Shown here in pieces: positions 1 to 7,556 of a stretch of 64,000 nucleotides of DNA (position 1 is the first letter of the stretch; each line of letters starts with the position of its first letter). The DNA is taken from the NCBI RefSeq assembly GCF_009496535.1, contig NZ_WIDL01000001.1, forward strand, positions 225,481-289,480, written 5' to 3'. The position numbers and the translations under genes were made by a program. The stretch comes from Stenotrophomonas sp. MYb238 (GTDB lineage: Bacteria; Pseudomonadota; Gammaproteobacteria; Xanthomonadales; Xanthomonadaceae). The notes beneath the pieces are model-generated. The model made no database searches and had not been told where the DNA came from. It saw only the letters and a program-made list of their open reading frames with translations.

Positions 1-1
1 C

Positions 2-130
2 GACATCGCGCCCGATGCCCTGGCGTGGCAGGCGGCGGCCGCCTTCGGCTGGCTGCTGGCGCTGGCGCCGTGGGTGACGCGGATCGGCCGGATCTACCTC
101 GCGCCACGCGCGGACGGACGGCCGGGATGA
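2..130 (+). CDS. nnrS: NnrS family protein, C-terminal fragment (runs off the left edge)
   Basis: Only the last 42 codons are present. They encode a final hydrophobic segment (GWLLALAPW) and a tail ending in PRADGRPG, which is the usual end of NnrS, a polytopic haem- and copper-containing membrane protein linked to relief of nitric oxide stress during denitrification. The TGA stop overlaps the ATG of the SirB2 gene in an ATGA junction, so the genes are translationally coupled. The nirK cluster downstream supports the assignment. The call rests on the short tail and the context, so related membrane families are not excluded. Confidence 0.7.
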   Translation, partial: DIAPDALAWQAAAAFGWLLALAPWVTRIGRIYLAPRADGRPG

Positions 131-537
131 GCGCGATGCTGGCCTTCTACCCCGATATCAAGCTGGTCCACATCAGCGCGGCGATGACCAGCGGCGCGCT
201 GTTCGCGCTGCGGGCGCTGGCGCTGCTGGCCGGCATGCGCTGGCCGCGCCTGGCCGCGGTGCGCTACCTGAGCTACACCGTCGATACCGTGCTGCTGACC
301 GCGGCGATGATGCTGCTGACGATCCTGCCGGCCGGGCTGTTCGCCAACGGCTGGCTGTGGGCGAAGATCGCCTTCCTGCTGGCCTACGTCGGGCTGGGCA
401 TGGCCGCCTTCCGGCAGGGACGCAGCACGATGGCGCGCGCGGTACTGGTGGCCGCGGCACTGCTGTGCTTCATGCAGATCTACGGCATCGCACGGGCGCA
501 TCACCCGCTGGGCTGGCTGCTGTGGCTGGGCAGCTAG
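127..537 (+). CDS. SirB2 family integral membrane protein
   Basis: This 136-residue protein has four clear hydrophobic segments. It carries the family-like opening KLVHISAAMTSGALFALRAL near residues 11-30 and a Y-x-D pair in a later helix (SYTVDTVLLTAAMML). SirB2 proteins are small inner-membrane proteins of unknown biochemical role, often found beside NnrS and denitrification genes. I chose the ATG at 127 because it overlaps the nnrS stop; an upstream in-frame ATG at 25 would place the N-terminus inside nnrS and add a sequence with no family match. The 3' end overlaps the next gene by 16 bases. Confidence 0.8.
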   Translation: MSAMLAFYPDIKLVHISAAMTSGALFALRALALLAGMRWPRLAAVRYLSYTVDTVLLTAAMMLLTILPAGLFANGWLWAKIAFLLAYVGLGMAAFRQGRSTMARAVLVAAALLCFMQIYGIARAHHPLGWLLWLGS

Positions 538-791
538 ACCCGCCGGCACTGCATCTGGACCTGCGCGGCCTGCCGGCCCCGCAGCCGATGGAGCACATCC
601 TCGCCCGGCTGCACACCCTGCAGCCGGGCCAGCGGCTGGTGGCGCTGACGCCGCTGTATCCGGCGCCGCTGCTGCCGATGCTGGAACAGCTGGGGTTCGC
701 CTGCGATGCGCGCGCCACCGACGACGGCGCCTGCCTGGTGATCTGCCACGCCACCGACCGGCACCTGCTGGACGCCCCAGCCGGCCCATGA
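522..791 (+). CDS. DUF2249 domain protein
   Basis: This 89-residue soluble protein shows the DUF2249 pattern: an opening LDLRGLPAPQPMEHILARL, a central segment rich in Leu and Pro, and LEQLGFACDARATDDG near the end. DUF2249 proteins are TusA-like folds often found with NO, nitrite and cytochrome genes; their function is not established. I use the GTG at 522 inside the sirB2 end, since the next ATG (588) would cut off the conserved LDLRGL motif. The stop overlaps the ATG of the next gene (ATGA), so the block from nnrS onward reads as one transcript. Confidence 0.75.
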   Translation: MAGQLDPPALHLDLRGLPAPQPMEHILARLHTLQPGQRLVALTPLYPAPLLPMLEQLGFACDARATDDGACLVICHATDRHLLDAPAGP

Positions 792-2053
792 GCGGGCTGG
801 CCTTCGCCCAGGCGCCGCCGCCATCGCATCCGCTGCGCTTCCTTGCCACCGCCCTGCTCTGGGGCGCCTTGGCCGGCGCGTGGCTGCTCGCCGGCGGCGG
901 CGCATTGCTGGTGTCGCCGCACGCGCCGGCCACCATCGCGCTGGCGCATGTCTTCGCCCTGGGCGTGCTCGGCAACGCGATGCTCGGCAGCCTGGTGCAG
1001 TTCCTGCCGGTGGCGGCAGCCAGCCCGCTGCCGCTGGCGCGCGGCGTCCCGCTGCTGCATGTCGCGTTCAACCTCGGCGTGGGCCTGTTGCTGCCGGCCA
1101 TCGCCGGGAACGTGGCCGCCTGCGGCCTGGCCGCGGCGCCGTTGCTGGTCGCCGCACTGGCGTCGTGCGCATGCGCGGTGCTGGTCGCGGTGGTGCGCGG
1201 CAGCGGCGCGCGCGCGGTGCGATGCGGCATCGGCCTGGCGGCCGCGGCGCTGCTGGTCACGATCGTGCTGGGCGTAGCACTGCTGGCGATGCGGCTGGGC
1301 TGGATGGCCCCTGCCACCCGGCCGCTGCTCGGCCTGCACGCCAGCTTCGGCCTGCTGGGCTGGGTGCTGGGGTTGCTGGCCGCGGTGGGCACGATGGTCG
1401 TGCCGATGCTGCAGGGCACGCGGCCGGTTCCCTCGACATGGCTGTGGGGCTGGCTGGCGCTGCTCGGCGGCGTGCTGCTGGCTGCCGCCGCCGGCGTCGC
1501 CGGCATCGCGCTGCCGCAGCCCCTGGGGCGCGTCATGCCCATGCTGCCGCTGCTGCTGTTCGCTGCCGCGGTGATCGTCCTGCAGCGGCGCGCGCCGCAC
1601 AGGCGCGGCCCCATGCTGCGCCGTTTCTGGGCGCTGGGCAGCCTGTCCCTGGCGGGCGCGGCGCTGGCGATGCCGCTGCCCGGCTGCGGCCTGCTCGCCG
1701 GCGCGCTGGTGCTGGCCGTCGGTTTTCCTGCGCTGGTGCTGGGCATGCTGATGGAGATCGCCGGCTTCCTGGCCTGGATCGAACTGCGCCGGCGTATGCC
1801 GCGCGGCACGCGCGTGCCCGGCGTCGGCAGCCTGTTCGCCGAATCGCACAAGCGGCGCGCGTGGTGGCTGCATGCCGCCGCCGCACTGGCCTTGGCCGCA
1901 GCCTGCCTGCAGCCGCAACTGGCGCGCGCGGCCGGCACGCTGGTGCTGCTGGCCTGGCTGCACGCTGCGTTCGCGCTGTGGCGCTGCTGGCGTTCGGCCA
2001 CGGCCTGGCAACCGGCCCCGTCGCCGCCGCGGGCCTCACCCGGTGGCCTTTGA
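788..2053 (+). CDS. Polytopic membrane protein, NnrS-like/haem-copper-oxidase-like, denitrification-associated
   Basis: This 421-residue protein has about 12 hydrophobic helices and little soluble sequence. The stretch HVFALGVLGNAMLGSLVQF near residues 55-73, with its His, Gly and Gln pattern, and a second His before SFGLLGWVLG resemble helices of membrane proteins that sit beside NnrS and haem-copper oxidase genes. The start overlaps the DUF2249 stop (ATGA). I do not recognise a named family with certainty and infer a role in the nitrite/NO pathway from the neighbours. It is followed by a 135-base gap holding an FNR-type box, so nirK probably has its own promoter. Confidence 0.6.
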   Translation: MSGLAFAQAPPPSHPLRFLATALLWGALAGAWLLAGGGALLVSPHAPATIALAHVFALGVLGNAMLGSLVQFLPVAAASPLPLARGVPLLHVAFNLGVGLLLPAIAGNVAACGLAAAPLLVAALASCACAVLVAVVRGSGARAVRCGIGLAAAALLVTIVLGVALLAMRLGWMAPATRPLLGLHASFGLLGWVLGLLAAVGTMVVPMLQGTRPVPSTWLWGWLALLGGVLLAAAAGVAGIALPQPLGRVMPMLPLLLFAAAVIVLQRRAPHRRGPMLRRFWALGSLSLAGAALAMPLPGCGLLAGALVLAVGFPALVLGMLMEIAGFLAWIELRRRMPRGTRVPGVGSLFAESHKRRAWWLHAAAALALAAACLQPQLARAAGTLVLLAWLHAAFALWRCWRSATAWQPAPSPPRASPGGL

Positions 2054-2109
2054 CATTAGTCAAGCGCGGCGCGCTTGCCTTGTTTTCCGGGCTTTTGCGG
2101 GGCCACGGA

Positions 2110-2123
2110 TTGATCAGGATCAA
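2110..2123 (+). promoter_or_regulatory. FNR/DNR/NnrR-type operator upstream of nirK
   Basis: The sequence TTGATCAGGATCAA is a perfect TTGAT-N4-ATCAA palindrome, the classic site of CRP/FNR-family regulators of anaerobic and NO-responsive genes. Its centre lies about 72 bases before the nirK ATG at 2189. If it acts at -41.5, transcription would begin near 2158 and leave a leader of about 30 bases, which favours the 2189 start over the ATG at 2150. Whether the regulator is an FNR (oxygen) or DNR/NnrR (NO) protein cannot be told from the site. Confidence 0.8.
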
Positions 2124-2188
2124 CGCTGCCGGAAGGGCGCCCCGGGAACATGAACCCATCGGCCAAAGGCCATTCACGGGAAAGTGTC

Positions 2189-3262
2189 ATGAAGCGCCTG
2201 CAACACCCGCTCGTCGCCTGCGCACTCGCCGGCGCCATCGCCGCCGCCTTCGCCGGCAATGCCTTCGCGGCGAAGAAACCCGCTGCCGAAGCCCCCATGG
2301 AAACGATCCAGGCGGTGCTGACCGCGCCGCCGTTCGCACCGCCGCCGATCACGCGCAAGACGCCGGCCCATGTCGTCGTCGACCTGGAAATGGTCGAGAA
2401 GGACATGCGCATGGCCGACGACGTGAGCTACAACTTCTGGACCTTCGGCGGCACGGTGCCGGGCAGCTTCATCCGCGTGCGCAAGGGCGACACGGTGGAG
2501 TTCAAGCTGAAGAACCACCACAGCTCGCACTTCTCGCACAACATCGACCTGCACGCCGTCACCGGCCAGGGCGGCGGCGCCGAAGCCACGTTCACGCTGC
2601 CGGGCAAGGAAACGCAGTTCACCTTCAAGGCGCTCAATCCGGGCCTGTACATCTACCACTGCGCGATGGCGCCGGTGGGCATGCACATCGCCAACGGCAT
2701 GTACGGCCTGATCCTGGTCGAGCCGGAGGAAGGCCTGGAGCCGGTGGACAAGGAGTTCTACGTGGTGCAGGGCGACTTCTACACCGAAGGCGCGCACGGC
2801 GAGCCGGGCCTGCAGCCCTTCAGCCTGGAGAAGGCCATCGAGGAACACCCCACCTACGTGGTGTTCAACGGCTCGGTCGATTCGCTGCAGGGCGACAAGG
2901 CGCTCACGGCCAAGGCCGGCGAGAAGATCCGCATCTTCGTCGGCAACGGCGGCCCGAACCTGGTGTCGAGCTTCCACGTCATCGGCGAGATCTTCGACAA
3001 GGTCTATACCGAGGGCGGCAGCAAGTACCAGGAGAACGTGCAGACCACGCTGGTCCCGGCCGGCGGTTCGGCCATCGTCGAGTTCAAGGCCGACGTGCCC
3101 GGCAACTTCGTGCTGGTGGACCACAGCATCTTCCGCACCTTCCACAAGGGCTCGCTGGGCATCCTCAAGGTCGAGGGCGATAAGAACCCGGAGATCTACA
3201 CCGGCCAGCAGCACGACATCGATTACAAGGAAGGCGAGCCGCAGGGCAGCCAGTACAAGTAA
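2189..3262 (+). CDS. nirK: Copper-containing nitrite reductase NirK
   Basis: This periplasmic enzyme reduces nitrite to nitric oxide. The 357-residue protein starts with a signal peptide (about residues 1-27, ending FAGNAFA) and has two cupredoxin domains. The type 1 copper ligands are His117, Cys158, His166 and Met171 in HNIDLH and [16 protein letters not shown]. The type 2 ligands are His122, His157 and His312. Asp120 and His263 match the catalytic Asp98/His255 pair of the Alcaligenes enzyme. No C-terminal cytochrome or cupredoxin fusion is present. The ATG at 2189 is preferred over 2150 because it starts directly at the signal peptide and fits the FNR-type box. nirV follows after 15 bases. 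Confidence 0.95.
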   Translation: MKRLQHPLVACALAGAIAAAFAGNAFAAKKPAAEAPMETIQAVLTAPPFAPPPITRKTPAHVVVDLEMVEKDMRMADDVSYNFWTFGGTVPGSFIRVRKGDTVEFKLKNHHSSHFSHNIDLHAVTGQGGGAEATFTLPGKETQFTFKALNPGLYIYHCAMAPVGMHIANGMYGLILVEPEEGLEPVDKEFYVVQGDFYTEGAHGEPGLQPFSLEKAIEEHPTYVVFNGSVDSLQGDKALTAKAGEKIRIFVGNGGPNLVSSFHVIGEIFDKVYTEGGSKYQENVQTTLVPAGGSAIVEFKADVPGNFVLVDHSIFRTFHKGSLGILKVEGDKNPEIYTGQQHDIDYKEGEPQGSQYK

Positions 3263-3277
3263 ACGAGGGCAACGCAG

Positions 3278-4045
3278 ATGGAACGCACGCTCCTCCTGTT
3301 GCTGCTCCTGGCGCCGGCCGCGGCCGGCGCCACGGAGGCCGACGCCGGCTACCGCGGCATTCCCGGCGGGCCGTTCCGTTCCTCCGTGCGTTTCGAGCAG
3401 ACCTCCGCCACGCAGGACGTGGCGGCTTTCTCGCTGATGGCGCGCCCGGTCAGCAACGCGCAGTTCGCCGCGTTCCTGGCGCGCAACCCGCAGTGGCGGC
3501 GCGACCGGGTGCCGGCGATCTTCTCCAGTCCCGGCTACCTGGGCCATTGGGCGCTGCCCGATGCGCCCGGTGAAGGCCTCGATCCGCAGGCGCCGGTGAC
3601 CCACGTGAACTGGTACGCCGCCGACGCCTATTGCCGCGCCGACCAGGCGCGCCTGCCGACCTTCCTCGAATGGGAATACGCGGCCGCCGCCGATGCCACC
3701 CGGCGCGACGCGCGCGGCGACCATGCCTGGCGCCTGCGCCAGGTCAACGACGGCACGCCGCGCGCGCCCGATGCCGCCGCCGGCGCACCCGCCAATGCCT
3801 ACGGCGTCCACGGCCTGCATGGTGCGTACTGGGAATGGAGCGAGGACTTCGCCTCGCTGCTGGCCGACAGCGACCGCCGCGGCCAGGAGGACGGCGACGC
3901 GCTGCGCTACTGCGGCGCCAGCGCCATGGCTTTCAACGACCCGGGCGACTACGGCGTGGTCAAGCGCTTCGTGCTGCTGTCCGCGCTTCCCCCCGGGGCC
4001 ACCCTGGGCAATCTCGGTTTCCGCTGCGCAAGGAGCCAGCCATGA
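3278..4045 (+). CDS. nirV: NirV-like formylglycine-generating-enzyme-family protein
   Basis: This 255-residue protein has a signal peptide (ending near AAAGATEA) and a SUMF1/FGE-sulfatase-type fold. Visible motifs are PVSNAQFAAFL, PVTHVNWYAADAYC, RLPTFLEWEYAA, GVHGLHGAYWEWSEDF and a final LGNLGFRCAR. Proteins of this type beside nirK are called NirV; their role in nitrite reductase maturation is suspected but not proven. It lies 15 bases after nirK and overlaps the next gene by ATGA, so nirK-nirV-sco form one unit. I see no sulfatase substrate nearby, so a classic formylglycine-generating role is unlikely. Confidence 0.85.
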   Translation: MERTLLLLLLLAPAAAGATEADAGYRGIPGGPFRSSVRFEQTSATQDVAAFSLMARPVSNAQFAAFLARNPQWRRDRVPAIFSSPGYLGHWALPDAPGEGLDPQAPVTHVNWYAADAYCRADQARLPTFLEWEYAAAADATRRDARGDHAWRLRQVNDGTPRAPDAAAGAPANAYGVHGLHGAYWEWSEDFASLLADSDRRGQEDGDALRYCGASAMAFNDPGDYGVVKRFVLLSALPPGATLGNLGFRCARSQP

Positions 4046-4638
4046 ACAGACCCTTCGCTTTCCTGCTGCTCGGCCTGGCGCTGGCCATTGCGCCGACGCT
4101 GCATGCCGCCGATGCGCCGGCCACGCCGGCCGCCGCCCTGCCCGGCCAGTCGCTGTACCACCTGCAGGTCGTGCTCACCGACCAGAACGGCCGATCCGTG
4201 CCGTGGGCATCGCTGCGCGGCCGCCCGCAGCTGGTGTCGATGTTCTACGGCAACTGCCACCTGATGTGCCCGCTGATCATCGAGAACGCCAAGGCCGTGC
4301 AGAAGCAGCTGCCGGCCGACCAGCGCGCACGCCTGGACGTGGCCATGCTCACCCTCGACCCGGTGCGCGACACGCCCGCCGCACTGGCCGAGATCGCGCA
4401 GCGCCACCGCGCTCCCGACGGCTGGCGCTTCCTGCGCCCGGCCGAAGGCGACGTGCGCGCCCTGGCCAACCTGCTGGACGTGCGCTACCGCTTCCGCGAA
4501 GACGGCAGCATCAACCACACCAGCGTGCTGGTGCTGCTCGACGCCGAGGGCCGCGTGCGTGCGCGCAGCGAGGTGCAGGGCATGGTTCCGGATCCGGAAC
4601 TGGTGGCGAGCATCGAAGCGGTTCTGGCGGAGCGTTGA
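4042..4638 (+). CDS. SCO1/SenC family copper chaperone
   Basis: This 198-residue protein has an N-terminal signal or anchor (residues 1-22) and a thioredoxin-like fold. The CxxxC copper site is Cys72-Cys76 in FYGNCHLMCPL, and the conserved His159 lies in INHTSVLVLLD; VRDTP is also conserved. Sco proteins deliver copper to, or reduce thiols in, copper enzymes such as cytochrome oxidase. Its coupling to nirV (ATGA overlap) and position after nirK suggest a role in copper loading of NirK, but this is inferred from context. A general respiratory Sco role is the alternative. Confidence 0.88.
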   Translation: MNRPFAFLLLGLALAIAPTLHAADAPATPAAALPGQSLYHLQVVLTDQNGRSVPWASLRGRPQLVSMFYGNCHLMCPLIIENAKAVQKQLPADQRARLDVAMLTLDPVRDTPAALAEIAQRHRAPDGWRFLRPAEGDVRALANLLDVRYRFREDGSINHTSVLVLLDAEGRVRARSEVQGMVPDPELVASIEAVLAER

Positions 4639-4734
4639 GTAGGGGCATCGCCGCGTGGCGGCGGGAGCCGCACACTGCATCGAGCGGAACGGCATGGCAC
4701 CTGCACGCGCTGCGGGGTGAGTGGAGTAGTTCGA

Positions 4735-4930
4735 AGCTTCCGGGATTGAATACTCCGGACCCGGTCTCGCCGGAGAAACGAAGCTCGTCTCCTCATGAAT
4801 GCCGTGTCGTAGATATCCAGGCATTGGTCGTAAGGCGAACGGTATTGATCCTGCCTTCGCTGCCGAAAGATGATTCCGCCAGCGACCTCACGCGCACTCC
4901 CATACAGGGTAGAAGTGGCAATTAGATACG
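4735..4930 (-). pseudogene. Decayed TpsA-like exoprotein fragment
   Basis: On the minus strand one frame reads GDELRFSGETGSGVFNPGSF. This matches GEEDFHFSGDDRPGIFNLGS in the intact small TpsA at about 6850-6900, and the matching DNA continues towards higher coordinates in another frame (VAGGII and DIYDTA against RGGAII and DTHDEA). The two stretches align for roughly 200 bases with indels and an in-frame stop, so this is a frameshifted remnant. It lies outside the left flanking repeat. The rest of 4639-5010 shows no gene I can support. Confidence 0.6.
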
Positions 4931-5010
4931 TGCTCACCACACCCTGCGGCAGAGTATTCGTCACCGCAAATCCGTGCGGAACTCACTGATACACAGCATG
5001 GCGCTTAGCT

Positions 5011-5153
5011 GCGCATTCCGGCGCGCGACCGGAACAACCATCGCGTGCTTATCGGGAAACCTCTTAAATGTCACCGATCCAAAAAGGCCAGCGCATAACG
5101 CTGGCCCTCCTCTCTGAAAGGCCAATCTTCAAGGCGTTTCAGCGATTCCAGCG
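5011..5153. repeat. Left copy of a ~145 bp imperfect direct repeat bracketing the TPS block
   Basis: This stretch resembles 20434-20586 over its whole length in the same orientation. Shared blocks include CCGGAACA-CCATCGCGT, ATCGGGA-ACC, TAAA-GTCAC, CAAAAAGGCCAGCGC and GCGTTTCAGCGATT-CAG. Both copies contain a minus-strand terminator. The right copy ends exactly at the 3' end of tRNA-Thr, so the repeats may mark the ends of an island inserted at the tRNA, or may be a duplicated terminator region. No integrase gene is present between them. Confidence 0.65.
5081..5106 (-). terminator. Rho-independent terminator after the small tpsA
   Basis: On the minus strand GGCCAGCG and CGCTGGCC form a perfect 8-bp stem with a 5-base loop (5086-5106), followed by five T residues (5085-5081). 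It lies about 130 bases past the stop at 5238 and would end the tpsA-tpsB-tpsA2 transcript. Confidence 0.85.
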
Positions 5154-5237
5154 CTGGATGCAACTGGACACTAGGTGACAGCGCGAGGTCATCACCTCAT
5201 GCACCCTCCGCTTCATCTACATCAACATTGCTGCCAC

Positions 5238-7244
5238 TCAGGGCTGGAACATCCGCGCTGTCTCACGGTACAAGAAGCAACTAACGCCATCACCGTATTC
5301 GCTTGGTGGGCTGCCAGCAAAAGAGCGACCGAACTCCTCCCTTCCCGTCATCCCCCCCTTGATCGTCCCGGCGTCGCTGCCGGTATAGATCAGGAACCTG
5401 GAGTCGCGCCGGGTGAATCCCAGCACGGCCCCCGTCGCCTGGTTGATGAAATTTCCGTCCTTGCTGACCAGCACGATGTCGCCCCATGTCGAGGTCACCT
5501 GGCTGCCAGCCTCAAGCCGCAGGTCACCCGATGTGACGATCTGCATGCCGAAAGCATCCTGCGAGTTGAGGTACAGGTCCAGGTCTCCCCCATGATTGGT
5601 GACGCTGACCCAGCCCAGGGAGCCACTGCCAACGGTGCGGAATGCCCCAACGGCGTTGGCGTTGCCGAGGGTACTCAGGCCGGCGCCGCCGCCCAGATCC
5701 AGTTCCAGAGCATTGACGCAGAGATTGCCGTCGGCCCAGAAGTTGGCGGTATGAGGATCCGGATCTGCCGCGTAGCCTGAAGGTGGATCATCGACGCTCG
5801 CGCCGTAACGCAGCCGGTCGATCTGGAGGGCATGGCCTTCGGTCACCCATGCGCCACCGTTCAGATTGCACAGGCCGCTGTCCAGCGGCGCCTCGGCATA
5901 ACGCCCGGCATACATCTCCAGCGCGCCATGTAGGGCCGTCATGTTTGCGTCGATGCCGATGGCATTGCCCGATCTCAGCGTCAGCATGTGGGAGCTCCTC
6001 CAACCCACATCACTGGTTATGCTGATGCTTCCGCTGCTGTTTCCCGGATCGAAGCCGGAGGTCGTGATCATGTAGTTGGCGCCCGCCAGTCCCGCCTCGA
6101 CGGTAGCGGCGGCGATCTGGTTGGCGGCGGTGACGACAGCCACCACCGTCATCTCGCCGGAACTCAGCAGCACGGTTCCGGCCTTGCCCTCGGGCGCAGA
6201 GAGGTCGATCGGTAGGTCAGGATGGAAGTCCAGCGCGTGCTTGCCGGACACTTCGACGAAGCCACCGTCGCCGCTCCGCTTGCCGGCACCGGCTTCGATA
6301 CGGCCAGCGAACGTGGTGCTCCCGCCGGCCCGGATGATGACCCGGCCTCCGTTGCCTTTCCCACCCTCCGCGCCGGCCTCCATGCGTGCGTTGCCGGTAA
6401 CGACGATACAGCCTGCGTGCGCGGTGGCCTCACCGGGGTCCTGGCCGTCGCCGCCGATCAGAATGTCGCCACCGGAACCATCCGCGTTCCGCGCCGTCAG
6501 TCTGCCGTCCTGCCGCACCGTTCCGCCTTCGGCGCTCAGCACGATGCGACCGCCGTCGCCGGTGGCGCGGATGACACCGCTCTGGTCGATGGCCAGCGTG
6601 TAGAGATCACCTCGCACAACCCGCAGGCGCACCCGCGCTGCCTCGATCACACCTGTGTTGGCTACGGCAGTTGCGTCGATGCGGGCGCCACTTCCGCCAA
6701 CGGGAATGGCAGCCGAATCGGGAGAAGCAAGGGAAGCCACCTTCCCTGCGCGCATCTCCACGGAACCTTCAACCGCACGAATCACGCCATCGTTGCGCAC
6801 CAGGTGGGAAAACAAGCTCACATTCCCGCCAGCCGCACGGATGCTCCCCAGATTGAATATTCCTGGCCTGTCATCGCCAGAAAAGTGGAAGTCCTCTTCT
6901 CCACCGTGCGCTTCGTCGTGGGTATCCAGGGTATCGACCGTGAAGCTGGTCGCATCGATCACGCCTTCGCTATCGATGATGGCTCCGCCACGGCTCCAAA
7001 GATGGAACTGGCCGTTGGTATCGAGACCGCCATCGACGCGGATCGCGATCGCCCCCGGAACCCGCACCAGCATGGAGGACGCGCGATCGGGTTGCCGGAC
7101 GACAATGCGCTCACCCGTGCCTATGCCGAAATCCTTCCATTCGACGACGGCCCGTTGGCTGTCCTGCCACACGTTCAAGGTCGAACCGTCACGCTCGAAG
7201 CTCACCCTGCCCTCCATCACCCGCACGCCATCCGGCATCGTCAT
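5238..7244 (-). CDS. Small TpsA-like filamentous-haemagglutinin protein, apparently leaderless and possibly defective
   Basis: This is a beta-helix exoprotein of the two-partner secretion family, about 668 residues. Its start matches the TPS domain (MPDGVRV, STLNVWQDSQRAVVEWKDFGIGT), followed by repetitive strands and a C-terminal part (FLIYTGSDAGTIKGG, SFAGSPPSEYG) typical of larger TpsA proteins just before their MBG domains, where this protein stops. The NPNG motif is replaced by SRGG. No signal peptide is visible in any start. The frame is open up to 7526, but I chose the ATG at 7244 because AAAGGG lies 8 bases upstream and homology begins there. It follows tpsB in the same direction. It may be a relic or be exported in another way. 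Confidence 0.65.
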   Translation of the reverse strand: MTMPDGVRVMEGRVSFERDGSTLNVWQDSQRAVVEWKDFGIGTGERIVVRQPDRASSMLVRVPGAIAIRVDGGLDTNGQFHLWSRGGAIIDSEGVIDATSFTVDTLDTHDEAHGGEEDFHFSGDDRPGIFNLGSIRAAGGNVSLFSHLVRNDGVIRAVEGSVEMRAGKVASLASPDSAAIPVGGSGARIDATAVANTGVIEAARVRLRVVRGDLYTLAIDQSGVIRATGDGGRIVLSAEGGTVRQDGRLTARNADGSGGDILIGGDGQDPGEATAHAGCIVVTGNARMEAGAEGGKGNGGRVIIRAGGSTTFAGRIEAGAGKRSGDGGFVEVSGKHALDFHPDLPIDLSAPEGKAGTVLLSSGEMTVVAVVTAANQIAAATVEAGLAGANYMITTSGFDPGNSSGSISITSDVGWRSSHMLTLRSGNAIGIDANMTALHGALEMYAGRYAEAPLDSGLCNLNGGAWVTEGHALQIDRLRYGASVDDPPSGYAADPDPHTANFWADGNLCVNALELDLGGGAGLSTLGNANAVGAFRTVGSGSLGWVSVTNHGGDLDLYLNSQDAFGMQIVTSGDLRLEAGSQVTSTWGDIVLVSKDGNFINQATGAVLGFTRRDSRFLIYTGSDAGTIKGGMTGREEFGRSFAGSPPSEYGDGVSCFLYRETARMFQP

Positions 7245-7556
7245 GGCACGAGCCCTTTCGGTTCCTGCAATGACCTTCCGGACACCCGGCAGCCGGTTGG
7301 AGATGGTGCGGCATTGTGGTTCACGGAACTTCCTGGTTGCTGCAGGCCGCGCGGCAAGGCGGCGATTGTGGAGACCATCGGTTGGACGGGATTGCGGAAA
7401 CATGTTCCTGCCGGCGCTGGATGCGCCTTGCCGGCGTCGCCAACCATTGCCTGGCCGGGTACATCGCGCAAGCGGAAAACCAGCGTCAGGCCATGACCAG
7501 GATGGCCAGGGAGTGCGGCCTTCCATGCCGGGCAGGGGGCGCTGGACGGACCCGCA

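Noticed and set aside
94-2001. Long minus-strand frame across the nirK-side membrane genes
   Set aside because: It lies opposite several coupled real genes and reads as Ser/Ala/Arg repeats without domains.
2174-3820. 548-codon minus-strand frame opposite nirK and nirV
   Set aside because: nirK on the plus strand has all copper ligands; the opposite frame has no recognisable motif.
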